Below are positions 10,024 through 19,768 of a stretch of 64,000 nucleotides of DNA, piece by piece. The notes under the pieces are model-generated. The model made no database searches. It was not told where the DNA came from and was given only the letters and a program-made list of their open reading frames with translations. Position numbers and translations under genes: made by a program. The stretch's first letter is position 1. The number at the start of each line of letters is the position of its first letter. Source of the stretch: Pseudo-nitzschia pungens (taxonomy: Eukaryota > Bacillariophyta > Bacillariophyceae > Bacillariales > Bacillariaceae); NCBI GenBank assembly GCA_037355855.1, contig CM074763.1, positions 5,394,001-5,458,000 on the forward strand. Direction: 5' to 3'.

Positions 10024-11193
10024 CTAGACCGTTCCTATCCCGCAAACCGTCGGGTTCAGAAATCCGAATTTCTCGAGCTCGAGGTACTGCAGGTCCAGTT
10101 TCGCGAACCCCGCCCCCTTGATGATCTCCCCGGTCCGGCGGTCCAGGTGGCAACCGTCGGCGCGTTTCACCTGGAGGGGGGTGTTGAGGATCTGCTGCCG
10201 TGCAAACCCGGGGTCCGTCTCGGACAGGACGTGTTCCCAGAACAAAAACTTGCCGCCCGGCTTGAGCACCCGCTTGATCTCCGCCACGGACCGCACCGGA
10301 TCGACGACCGAACACAGCGTGAGGGTGCAAACGACCGCGTCGCAGGACGCGTCCCGCAGCGGGAGGGCTTCCGACACCCCGTGGACGATCCGCAGGTTGT
10401 TAATGTTGTTGTTGTTGTTGTTGTTGTTGTTCTTGTCGTTCCCGGCCCCCTTCAACAAACCCGCTCGCTGGGCGTTGTCCCTGGCGTAGCCCGCCATCCA
10501 ATCGTTGGGATCGACCCCGATGATGTCCAATCCCTCGGCGGCTCCCTTGTAGTACAGCGCGTTGGGAAAGGACCCCATGCCGATCTCCACCACCACCGGC
10601 TCCGACCCCGGTTCTCGCCTTTCGCCGATTCCGGTCGACAGGGACGAAAACAAAGCCCGGAAGAGCTCCTTCTTTTTCGGGTAGGCGGCGCGTTCGTAGT
10701 CGACCATCCCCACCGCCATTCCCTGCGCGAAGGCGGCGTCGGCAAACGGATTCCTCGGCGGGTCGAAACCCGCGATGGCTTGCGGCGTCGGCGTCGTGAT
10801 CTGCGCCAGGCCGCGGGCCGGTTGCGGCGGAAGAAACAGCGGGGAGGAAAGGCAGCAGGCGCAGGCAGCCACCGCGGACGATCGAGACAGGACGTCGGCG
10901 AAGACCCGCCGGCGGCTCCGTGGCTTCTCCGTTCCGACGCCGGTGCCGATCGACAACGACAACGACAACGGCGTCTCCGGCTCGACGTCCCCCGGTGTGT
11001 CGTTCGCGTTCGCGTCACCGGTGGAGGAGCGAGAGGACACACTCGTGCTGTGCAGCGCAAAGTTCCGTTGTGCGCCCGAATGGGCGACGAATGCGAACGC
11101 ATTCGATCGCTCCACGGCGACAAGGATTAGCGAAAGCAGCGCGTGTGGATAATATATCATCGTTCTTGTAATGCGTCCCTTCACCGTTCGCAT
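10024..11193 (-). CDS. Plastid class I SAM-dependent methyltransferase, lumen-type presequence
   Basis: A class I methyltransferase fold: motif I VVVEIGMGS at about residues 201-208, the acidic ribose-binding residue in GVDPN, motif II/III around DAVVCTLTLCSV, then LKPGGKFLFWEH. It resembles the METTL7/UbiE group; the substrate cannot be told. The first in-frame ATG is 11193 (389 aa); a second at 11160 would also work. The start is a signal peptide ending VERSNAF, giving the diatom plastid pattern with Phe at the cleavage site. After the transit region come R-S-R-R-R-V-F, a hydrophobic stretch (AVAACACCLSSPLFLP) and a small-residue site, which together look like a Tat-dependent thylakoid-lumen signal. 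A run of nine Asn sits in a loop between motifs. Single exon, no neighbour in common pathway. Confidence 0.8.
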   Translation of the reverse strand: MRTVKGRITRTMIYYPHALLSLILVAVERSNAFAFVAHSGAQRNFALHSTSVSSRSSTGDANANDTPGDVEPETPLSLSLSIGTGVGTEKPRSRRRVFADVLSRSSAVAACACCLSSPLFLPPQPARGLAQITTPTPQAIAGFDPPRNPFADAAFAQGMAVGMVDYERAAYPKKKELFRALFSSLSTGIGERREPGSEPVVVEIGMGSFPNALYYKGAAEGLDIIGVDPNDWMAGYARDNAQRAGLLKGAGNDKNNNNNNNNNINNLRIVHGVSEALPLRDASCDAVVCTLTLCSVVDPVRSVAEIKRVLKPGGKFLFWEHVLSETDPGFARQQILNTPLQVKRADGCHLDRRTGEIIKGAGFAKLDLQYLELEKFGFLNPTVCGIGTV

Positions 11194-11827
11194 AGAACGA
11201 AACCTTTCGTGATGCAAATACGTAGTAAGTTACTTGTATTCGTGCAGTATTATCGCAAGAACAAGGAGCAGTGGGTAAGTTAGGGCCGATTGATTCATTC
11301 GAAGCGATCCGGTCGACATTTTATTACCGTGACGGCTATTCGAAACTTGTTTTGATTGAGATCTCGTCGCTCTCACCAAGATGGATAAGAAAAAGACACG
11401 TCATACTTGTACGCAACCAAAAGAAAGGAATTTAGCGCACGTTTGGATTAAGTAAGATACGGTACCGGTTACCTTACCTCACAAAAGGCAAGACTTATTC
11501 AAAAAATAATACTGACATCATACATAGCAGGGGTCATATACATAGCACAAATAATAACAGTAGAACCTTATACTACCGGTACCGGTACTAGTAAGGTTAC
11601 TATAAGAAATCTACTTACTTCTTGGCAATCAACCAAGTTACTTCTACTTTATTCACCACCAATCCGTATTCATATCCAACAGCAGAGAGGAGGAGATCAA
11701 AATAATGCATAAAAAAGGGCCTCGAACTTGAAAAACATGGGTTCCCACCAGCAACACCAGCAGTAGGACAAGCAATCATTTTTATTACTCGTACGTGCGC
11801 CCGCAAAAAAACTCTCAAAATCATCAA
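11194..11827. other. Intergenic between methyltransferase and MFS gene
   Basis: No gene recognised. Contains motif copies near 11470 and 11590 and the phrase caggggtcatat near 11527 that recalls the arm of the second foldback element. Confidence 0.4.
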
Positions 11828-13529
11828 TCAAGCGACCGCGGAGATTCCGCGTTTTTCCGGTTCCCACCGCTCCCGGGCCCGTCGGTCTCGGTCCAGAACC
11901 GCTCCCAACCACCACGTCAGACCGATCATCGGAACGTTCAGCAGCAAAAAGATCAGGTCGGGAACGAAAAAGTTCCCCCCGAACACATCGATCAACAGGT
12001 GGGTCATCCCCACGTTGAACAGGGCGGCGATGCCCGACAGGGCGAAGAGCGTGCCGGTGGCTCTTCCGATGGCGGCCAGACCGACAAAGTCCGCCATGCA
12101 GCTCAGACCGGAAGCGTACAGAAAGCACCGGAAGAAGGAATAGACGACGAATCCGAGGATCTGGACGTTGAGGTTTCGGGAGCTCACCTTCAGCACGCCG
12201 TGGACCACCGCCAGGACGTTCACGCTCTGCAGGGCGGCATGGAAGCCCAACCGATCCGTGACGACGTCCAGAAACGGCAGGGCGACGAGGGAGAGGGGCG
12301 TCGCGAGGGTGAATATGCCCAGGTACCGATTCCCGTATTCGTCGTCGCCCAGCGAGCCGAGAAAATCGCGGGCCGTGTAGAGAGTCCAGATACTCGAGAT
12401 CGTGTGGAGCGAATAAAAGGCGGCCAGGAGAAGATAGGCGCTCGATCTCAGCTGTTTGTTTGGCGGTCGCCGAGCGATCGGAATGTACGAGCAGAGATCG
12501 TCGCTTTCCGTGGTACACGCAGACGCAGACTCGGTCTGCGACGGGGACTCTCTTGTTTCTCGTCCCGTGGGATCATCGGGGTCGCAATCGGCGATCGCGG
12601 CATTGTCGGTTGTTTCCGCCGGAAAACGTTTCGCTCCCCTTGGCAAATGGTTGTGGTTGGTTGGTTCTTCCCGGTCGTCTTCTCCGGCATCGTACTCGTA
12701 CACAGAGCACCGCCGTTCCTCGTCGCCGGCACGAATGTTGTTTCTCGTTGTCATCCTCTGGAAAAAGTAGGTAAACCCACCGATGGATATCAGTGCCAGG
12801 CAAAGGTAGCCTCCGAGGATCCACAGCAGACTTGCGTTCGACGGCACGATCTTTTCGAGTTGCCACAGCCCCATGTACGTCAGGGCCCCCGCGTCGTAGA
12901 GCGCATTGAGCAGGGCAATGACGCGGTTTTTCTCCCTGGCGCTCTTTCGAAACAGGACCCCGGTCGCGACCGTCATCATTCCCCCGGTGAGCGCTCCGAG
13001 CGTTATCAGGAACCACGCCACGTAAAAACACGGTCCCTGGAAGCCCCGATCCGGATACCCGACGGCGACCATCAACAGGACCAGCCCGGCGAGGGTGCAA
13101 CCGCCGAAATTGTGCGCGAGGACGGCTTTCCCGTATTGATCGGAGAGTCCCCCCCACAGGGGTCCCGTCAGGTACGTCAGCAACGCCCAGAATCGGGCAC
13201 CGAGAAAGGCCGCGGTTTGTTCCGGGCAAATCGAAGGGCCGTCCCCGGTGGCGGTGTGGTCCGATTCGTTGTTTTGGTTATCGTACTCGTTTTGGTTTTC
13301 GGTTTTCGTACTCGTCGCACAAATATGCGAAATTCCCGTTTGCCTCCAACAAGAGTTGCATGGGGCCCCAGCCGTGCCTTCCCCCCGCGTACAGAAACAT
13401 GGACAGAGAGGCAAAGATCACCAGGAACACCTTGTCTCTCCGTTCGCGCTTGTCCACTTCGTTGGACTCTTTAGCGCCACTGCCGCTGACACTGACACTG
13501 CCGCCAACGGCGGGAGTTGTTGGTTCCAT
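11828..13529 (-). CDS. SLC43-like MFS transporter, one frame break in a linker
   Basis: A 12-TM major-facilitator protein. The N-terminal part (13529 down to about 13290) encodes TM1, with MFLYAGGRHGWGPMQLLLEA followed by NFAYLC, which fits the start of SLC43 (LAT3/LAT4-type amino-acid facilitators). The rest (about 13289 to 11828) is in the next frame and holds TM2 with the MFS loop GPLWGGLSDQYGK and ten further segments, with a long charged loop after TM6. The two frames overlap by 137 bases and both read a low-complexity Asn/Glu linker, so the switch must lie there. No GT-AG pair in the linker restores the frame; a change of 1 base (mod 3) is required. The protein is either a broken allele or an assembly indel. 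Substrate is inferred only from family. Confidence 0.65.
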
Positions 13530-14798
13530 GCTTCTTCAACCATCGGCAAGGATGTGTGAAATAATGTCTGATTGGGGTCTTCTATTGTATCGTAATTTTA
13601 TTATTATTATTAAATAATACGAAGTAATAATTTTGGTGCACAAATTTTGTGCACGTATTGGTTCGTTCGATTTAAAATTGCTCTCTTCGGACTGTTGAAA
13701 TCACGCACTTCCACAACTAGTGCCTACGTGGACTTGAGGACAGCTTTTAGGAACTTTGTAGTGACGAGGAACAGACAGGACACGGCTAGGGCTCGTTGTA
13801 GGAATCTTGTTCCAAAAATGGCTATTTTTTTAGTAACACGAGAGCCTTATTTTATAATTTCATTTTCTTTCTTTTCTTCCGTTCACAAAGTTCTGGAGGT
13901 TCATCCGAGGGAAGGATAGTACCGGTAATGATATTACCCACCCTAGTTTTGTGGGAAAAGAATCATCGAGTTTTCCTTTGCGAAGCGAATGTGCTACGCC
14001 TAATTCCTGGGCTAAGCTTATATGCCTCCCTTTTTTCGCTTCCAAAGGACTTGCATACTACAAAATTCCTAACAGCTGTCCGTTGGTTCTACTCTCCTAC
14101 GTGGACTTAAGGACAACAGACAGGACATGGGCAGGGCTCGTTGTGGAATCTTGTTTAAAAAATGGCTAAGCATATATGCCTCCACTTTTTGGTGGACCCA
14201 AGGGACTTGCATATCTCGACTTCAAACAGGGCACGGTCAGGGCCCATTTTGGAATTCGGAATCTTGTTTTGAAAAACAAACATTTTCTCTTGTTCCTCAT
14301 GGTAATACCGTACAGTATCACATCTAAAGTGGTTTCGGGAATGAATCAATCGCTCATTTGGGTGTTTTTCGTTGGTCATCGTACGAGTACACGTAATTAC
14401 CGTACGTACGACGTACAGGAATGATTTTGACTTACTTACTGTAGAACTCCTATTAAATAGTCGATCGAGTCGTCAATCGATCGGTGACGTTTTGTTCTGT
14501 TTTCGACGACTTTGAAACTCGTCCGAAAAGGTAAGTTACGTACGAGTACGAGTAACTTACGGGTAAAGGTAATCTTACTCGTACAATCATACTCGTACAC
14601 AACGTGATTTTTCCGAAGTTTCGAGTTTTCGGTCAACTTCGAGACCAGCGAGCAGCGGGCAGCGTTCGGCATCCCGACACCATCGCTTTCCTCCGATGAG
14701 ACAAGGTCCCGGCATCATCGAGGAGATTGATCGACTGCGAAAGCTAGCCAGGAAGGAACTCGGAGCACGACGACGAGCATCACCAGCCAATCATCAAT
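13530..14798. other. Intergenic with decayed direct repeats
   Basis: No gene recognised. The stretch 13720-14280 is built from imperfect direct repeats (listed separately). GTAC/GTAAC motifs cluster near 14380-14420 and 14530-14600. Confidence 0.5.
13722..14280. repeat. Interspersed imperfect direct repeats
   Basis: Unit A (acaggacacggctagggctc... aatcttgtt... aaaatggcta) occurs near 13775-13822, 14120-14167 and, more diverged, 14225-14278. Unit B (gctaag-ttatatgcctcc... ggacttgcata) occurs near 14013-14065 and 14164-14210. The phrase cctacgtggactt opens the array at about 13724 and again at about 14097. Likely an old tandem or element-derived duplication; no coding content. Confidence 0.6.
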
Positions 14799-16422
14799 AT
14801 GAGAACAACAACCGGAATCATCATCTCCTTGCTGCTTGCAGAGGTGTGCGTATTGGTGGAAACCACCTACGCCCTATCGTCGTCCGTCGTGGCATCCGCA
14901 AGGGAACCATCCGCGGCGTTAACCGCAAGCAATGCCTCCTCCAGACGGACCGAAATCGAGACTTCCATGCGGGAGTTTCATGCCAGGGAGGTCGAGGGTG
15001 GAAAAGAAGCCTTCTCCGCAACGACAACGACAACGGACGGCCCCGACAGAAACAGCGACAGCGGCGGTGCCAATCGTCCCGCTCCGATTGCCTGGAGCGA
15101 CGACGACTTTGTCTGCCGCGACATCGGCGAACGCAATGCCGGGGTCGACGCCACGCATCTTCCCAAGAACGGGAACGCCATCTTCGAGAGCAAATCCCCC
15201 GTGGTCACCGCGGAGGAATGCTCGTTCATCATCGACGAAGCGCGCGAAACCATTGCCCGGGGATTGATCGAGGAGGAACAATCGCAAAAACTCAACGAAT
15301 CGTCGTCGTCGTCGTCGTCGTCGTCCAACAGCAACAGCAGCAACAACAACACACAGAGGGCGTACGCCATCAGCAATAGCCAGCTGGGAGAAGCGAGGCT
15401 CTCGAACATGCCCAAGACACGGGCCTGGTTGAAGGAGACCCTCCGGACCCGGTTTTATCCGCTCCTCAAAAACCGCTTTGGCCTGGAAAACATCGTCTTG
15501 TACGACGGGCTGGTCATGGGGAACCAAGCCCCGACGAGGTCCCAGCCCATCCACCGGGACGCGTCCCTGCTGACCCTCAACGTGGCCCTCAGCAGCCCCG
15601 ACGACTACGACGGTGGAGGGACGTACATCCAGGCTCTCGACGAGATCCTCACCATCGACAGGGGCCACCTGCTCTGCCACGTTGGTAGCGCCATGCACGC
15701 CGGAAACGCCATCACCCGGGGGGAGCGGTGGGTCTTTGTCCTCTTCTTGCTGGGAGAGGACCAGCCCCAGCTGGCACGGCGGTGTCACGCCCGAGCGATC
15801 GAGCTCGTTCGCCAGCAACGATTCGACGAGGCGGAGATCGTCATCGAGACCGGTCTGGAGAGCATCGCCCCGTTCGCGTTCGGGGACCACCTGCTGCAAA
15901 ACACCCTGGGCCGGCTCCACCGGACCAACGGCGAGCCCGGCAAGGCCCTGCGGAGTTTTCGCGCCGCCAGGGAGGCCTGCCCCACCTGCCACACCGCGGC
16001 GGTGTCGATGGCCGAGATTCTGATCGAGAAGAGGCGTCCGCGGGCCGCGCTCCGTCGGTTCGATGCGGTCCTGGAAGCCATTCGCGACAGGGACCTGGAT
16101 CCGAACGGGCCGTCGCAGCTCTCCCTCAAGTCGCTGGCCTACGGGGCGCGGCGGGATGCCGCGCGGTGCGCGTTGGTCTGCGCCGATCACCTCCACCAGA
16201 CGACCCAATCCCGATCCCAATCGACTAAAAGAACCGCGCGACGGTGGTGGTCCGACGACGACGACGACGTCGTCGTCATCGTTCGTTCCGTGGACCCGTC
16301 GCCACTTGCCGGCAGCCATCGATCGACTGAACACTTGCCTGATCGCGGCCCCCAACGAACCGTCCCTTCTGGGAATGCTGAAGCATGCCGAATTTTTGCT
16401 GGGCGAAGCCGAAAAGGAGTGA
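14799..16422 (+). CDS. Secretory 2OG-Fe(II) oxygenase (P4H-like) with TPR-like C-terminus
   Basis: An Fe(II)/2-oxoglutarate dioxygenase of the prolyl-4-hydroxylase group. The ATG at 14799 opens a signal peptide or anchor (GIIISLLLAEVCVLVETTYA). The double-stranded beta-helix core has the iron ligands H252-x-D254 (PIHRDAS), distal H300 (SAMHAGN) and a 2OG-binding basic residue ten residues on (R310). From about residue 325 paired helices resemble TPRs (LARRCHARAIELVRQQRFDEAE and following). A Ser/Asn tract (GTC/AAC repeat) is inserted at about residues 168-184. The helical pattern ends in a different frame, RLNTCLIAAPNEPSLLGMLKHAEFLLGEAEKE to the stop at 16422, so there is a one-base frame switch between about 16180 and 16310. 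No convincing intron explains it. If the original frame were used, it would run on to 16475 with a non-helical tail. Confidence 0.68.
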
Positions 16423-17201
16423 TCCAACGGGTTGCCACAGCAAGAAGGGTCAAGGGTTCCGTGCTTTGGGAATGAATCATTGGTTTGTTCCTCTGCGTCA
16501 ACGATCACCGTTCCTGTTTCGGGAACCTACAGAGTCAGTCGTGCGCAAACGAACAGTGTCGTCGTTGTACATCGTTCGACGAAATAATGGGGAGGGAGAG
16601 AGGTTTTGCGTCCCATCATTTGCCAACGGTGTACGTGCATGGTTGTACCGAAATAACACATTCCAACCGAACCGCGACGCGACGTTGGCATAGCTTTCAT
16701 AGATCATGAATCTTGTGCAATCAATCGCCTTCGGGGATGAAGAAGCAACGAGAATAGGTCGTTCCAACGATAAAAATCGAGCATAAGGATATTATATTTC
16801 CATGATATTATCTCAAACAAATAGTAATGGTTCTGCACAGCACCCAACACACGAATTTCGGCCGCACGCCAAAGTCTTCCTGAAACAGAAAAATAGTTGA
16901 CTCATCGTATCAGCCAATTTCGTTCGGGTCGTCTTCTCTATCCTTGTGTTTGCCACAAGGATCATTTTCCATTCTTCGCTTGTGAACTCATCCCCCCCCC
17001 ATTGTAGTTTTGTGGTCATTCTGCAGCTTGCACCGCTTCGACAGGGCAGTCGCAAATGATTGGAAAATTGTTCTGGATCCATACCACAAGACTCGCGACC
17101 AGATACATTCGCAATCTGGCGATCTCTCTCGCACATTTTGTGGCTGCGAATCATTTTGTTCTCTCTGGTCCCATTCCTACTACTGTTTCGTGTCCGACGA
17201 C
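16423..17201. other. Intergenic, convergent 3' ends
   Basis: No gene recognised; lies between the 3' end of the oxygenase and the 3' end of NUP50. Chance frames only. Confidence 0.5.
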
Positions 17202-18769
17202 TCAAACGAGTTTCGAGAGCTCATCGCACAAGGGTTCGTGGTCTTCCATTTTCGTAATGAACTTCAGGTTTTCGAGGCTCTCGGACGAGGCATCGACAAT
17301 GGTTGTGATGAGCACGACAGGAGTCGGAGATTTGCCGGGTTTTGAGGCTTGGTTGAGAAATTTCTTGACGGGCATGCCCTTGCTCACGGCAACGTTCAGC
17401 TGCACCCGGCCCACGGCCTTGTCCCGGACCACCAGTCGATTCTTTTTCGTCTCCTTGTGCTGTTCGAGCTTGAGCACGCCACGGGCAATATATTTCTGGG
17501 TCTTGTCTCTAAATACCTTCACATTGGTCTTGAACAGGACATTGTAGGGATTGTCTTCGGCCTCCTGCACACCATCCGCGCCGTCGACTTCGTTGTTGTT
17601 CTCGCCGTCAGCGGTGCCATCGGCCTTGGCAGATGTCTCCGCAGCAGCCGCTTCGGCGGCAGCCTTGACAGCCGGAGCCGGGGTTGTAGAGAAGCTAAAG
17701 GCCGGAACCGGTGCCGCCGCTTCGCCTGTCTTGGCGGTGTTGAAGGAGAAGCCTCCAAAGCCACCCGATCCAGATGCAGCAGGAGCAGGGGATTTGCTTG
17801 TCTCGGGGGTGTTGAAGGAGAAACCTCCCGATGCAGCGGGAGCAGCCGCTGCACCCGTGTTCGAAGCACCGAAAGAGAACTTTGCGGCGGGTGCCGAAGA
17901 AGCAGCCGAGCTGACAGCGGGCTTGAACGAAAAACTATTCGCGACAGGTGATGGAGCAGCTGCGGACGGCGCAGGTTTTGCACCAAACAGAGGCTTGCTC
18001 GTTGCCGATTTGGTCGTTGCTGCCGTCGAGCCCGATTCGCAGATTTTTGCAAACGTGGCTACGAATCGTTCCCCCGCAACGAGATCGTAGACACCGGTGT
18101 CGTTTTCTTGGCTCCATTTGAGATGTGCCCGGGCGCATTTTATCATTTCTTCTGCAACCGATTCGGCCCCTTCCGAACGTTTGTCGGTAGTCGCCGGAGC
18201 CACGACTCCAGTGCTCGCGAGGGGCTTTGAGGTAAGGGCCGCCGGCTTTGCAAAGCTCGGAAAGGCTGCGGGGGGTTTGGCAGGAGCGAGGGCAGGGGTC
18301 GAAGTTGTGGAGGTCGATCCGAACGAAAAGCCTCCGAAGGGGTTGCTTCCACCACCGCCCGATCCCGTGGCCAATCCCGTGGCCGATCCCGAATTAGCGG
18401 TCAGTGATACTCCGGAAAATATGCTGTTGCTGCTAGATGGTGTGGGTGCAGTGCCTCTTTTGATTCCGGATCTGTGTTTTAGTAGTAGTTCGTTTCGTCG
18501 CAACGGAACGGAACGGAATGGCACGAAAGTGAGTCGAAATCACTACGTGTACGTCGAGATCGAGCATGGAACAGAATCCGGTCTGTTTGTCGAGACCCAC
18601 CCTACAGTCCAGTCTAAACTTACTTGCGAGCTCGAATGATTCTTCTGCTTTTCATAACCTCGGCCGACGCCTTTGCGAATGGTCCCTTCGGGGCATCAGA
18701 TGACGATCTCATTGAATCCTCGTAGTCCTCTTTTGAGACCTGGGATAAGTCGTTCCCACGCTTGCCCAT
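17202..18769 (-). CDS. NUP50: Nucleoporin NUP50/NUP2-like, FG repeats and RanBP1 domain
   Basis: A nuclear-pore basket/nucleoplasmic nucleoporin that binds importin alpha and Ran and helps cargo release. Two exons: 18624-18769 and 17202-18471, joined by a 152-base intron with donor gtaagt and acceptor acacag; the junction codon is AAA and the protein has 471 residues. Exon 1 carries the family's N-terminal importin-alpha-binding block (MGKRGND..., then PFAKASAEVMKSRRIIRARK). The middle has scattered FG-type units: FGGFSFGS, FSFKP, FSFGAS, FSFNT, FGGFSFNT, FSFST. The last 130 or so residues form a RanBP1-type Ran-binding domain (DNPYNVLFKTNVKVFRDKTQ... ARGVLKLEQHKETKKNRLVVRD). Domain order and length match NUP50. 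Single copy here, no related neighbour. Confidence 0.88.
18472..18623 (-). other. Intron of NUP50
   Basis: 152-base GT-AG intron. Without it the importin-alpha-binding N-terminus is lost and the remaining frame would begin in sequence with no NUP50 character. Confidence 0.85.
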
Positions 18770-19768
18770 GTTGATGTAGTTTTGCACGACCAATATCGAT
18801 TCGGGGTAGTAAATGATTGCTGCACGACGATACGCGTTTCGGTTGTTGCCCGACGTAGTTGATAGCTGAATGATTGCAAGAAATTGTAATAATCTTACCT
18901 GAAGACAACCCCTGGATCCATCGCAATAACCTTACTCGTACTACGAAAGTAGAGCTACCGTAATTACTAATTACTACTGAACTGGAGCAATCGAAGTTTT
19001 GAAAATTTAGAGCTTGCAAGCCACCCCACTGTTGCTCTACGTAACTTACGGTAACTTACCGTTGCTTGTGTCGTCGAAAATCGAACCCGTGAAATTTAGG
19101 CCAGGATTGATGGTCCTCTATTGGAAACGATACCGGTGGGAATTAATCGGGGGGATTTTTTGACCAATCGGGGTCAAAGGTCAAAATACGAAGGAACCTT
19201 ACGAAGTACAGTACTCGTAGTACAAAATGTTTCATGATGGCCGGCGGTAGTACCGGTAGTAATCTTACTGATTAAAGGCACTAAGGTTTACCATTGTCTC
19301 GGTCCGGGGAGGTGTTTCAACGAAAATCACGAACTTCGTACCGGTAGTAATTACGAAGTACGAAGTACAGTAGTAATTTAGTATGGTTCACACTAGTACG
19401 GTACGGGTCCAGGGTATTACTAATCTTACTACCAATGCAAGAAGAAGTAATTACTTGTACGTAAGACCTCACCGGTAACTTACTCGTACGTGGTGAGGTT
19501 ATTAGTTATTACTGCATAAAAAATTACTGTCTAGATTTATGCATAGTAATGCAGACAGTAAATTTGGTTTCAATCAATTTGAGCAACGTTAAATGCAATT
19601 GCATGCACGGTAGTAGGAATCAATATTCTTATAGTTGAGACGGCGTGCGTTTGTTCATATGCCGTCTCGAACAGGAGGCTGTGCTGGAGGAGCAGCTACT
19701 AGCTAGCTACTACTAGTAGTAGTAGTACTTCTTGTATTCTGTCGCTACTCGACCGAACTCGCTTTTTG
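18770..19768. other. Intergenic, dense in GTAC/GTAAC motifs
   Basis: No gene recognised. Short motif copies lie near 18893, 18928, 19040-19062, 19255-19268, 19345-19375, 19420 and 19480-19500, many as palindromes (ggtacc-like). A (tac)n-type run agctactactagtagtagta is near 19702. Confidence 0.5.
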
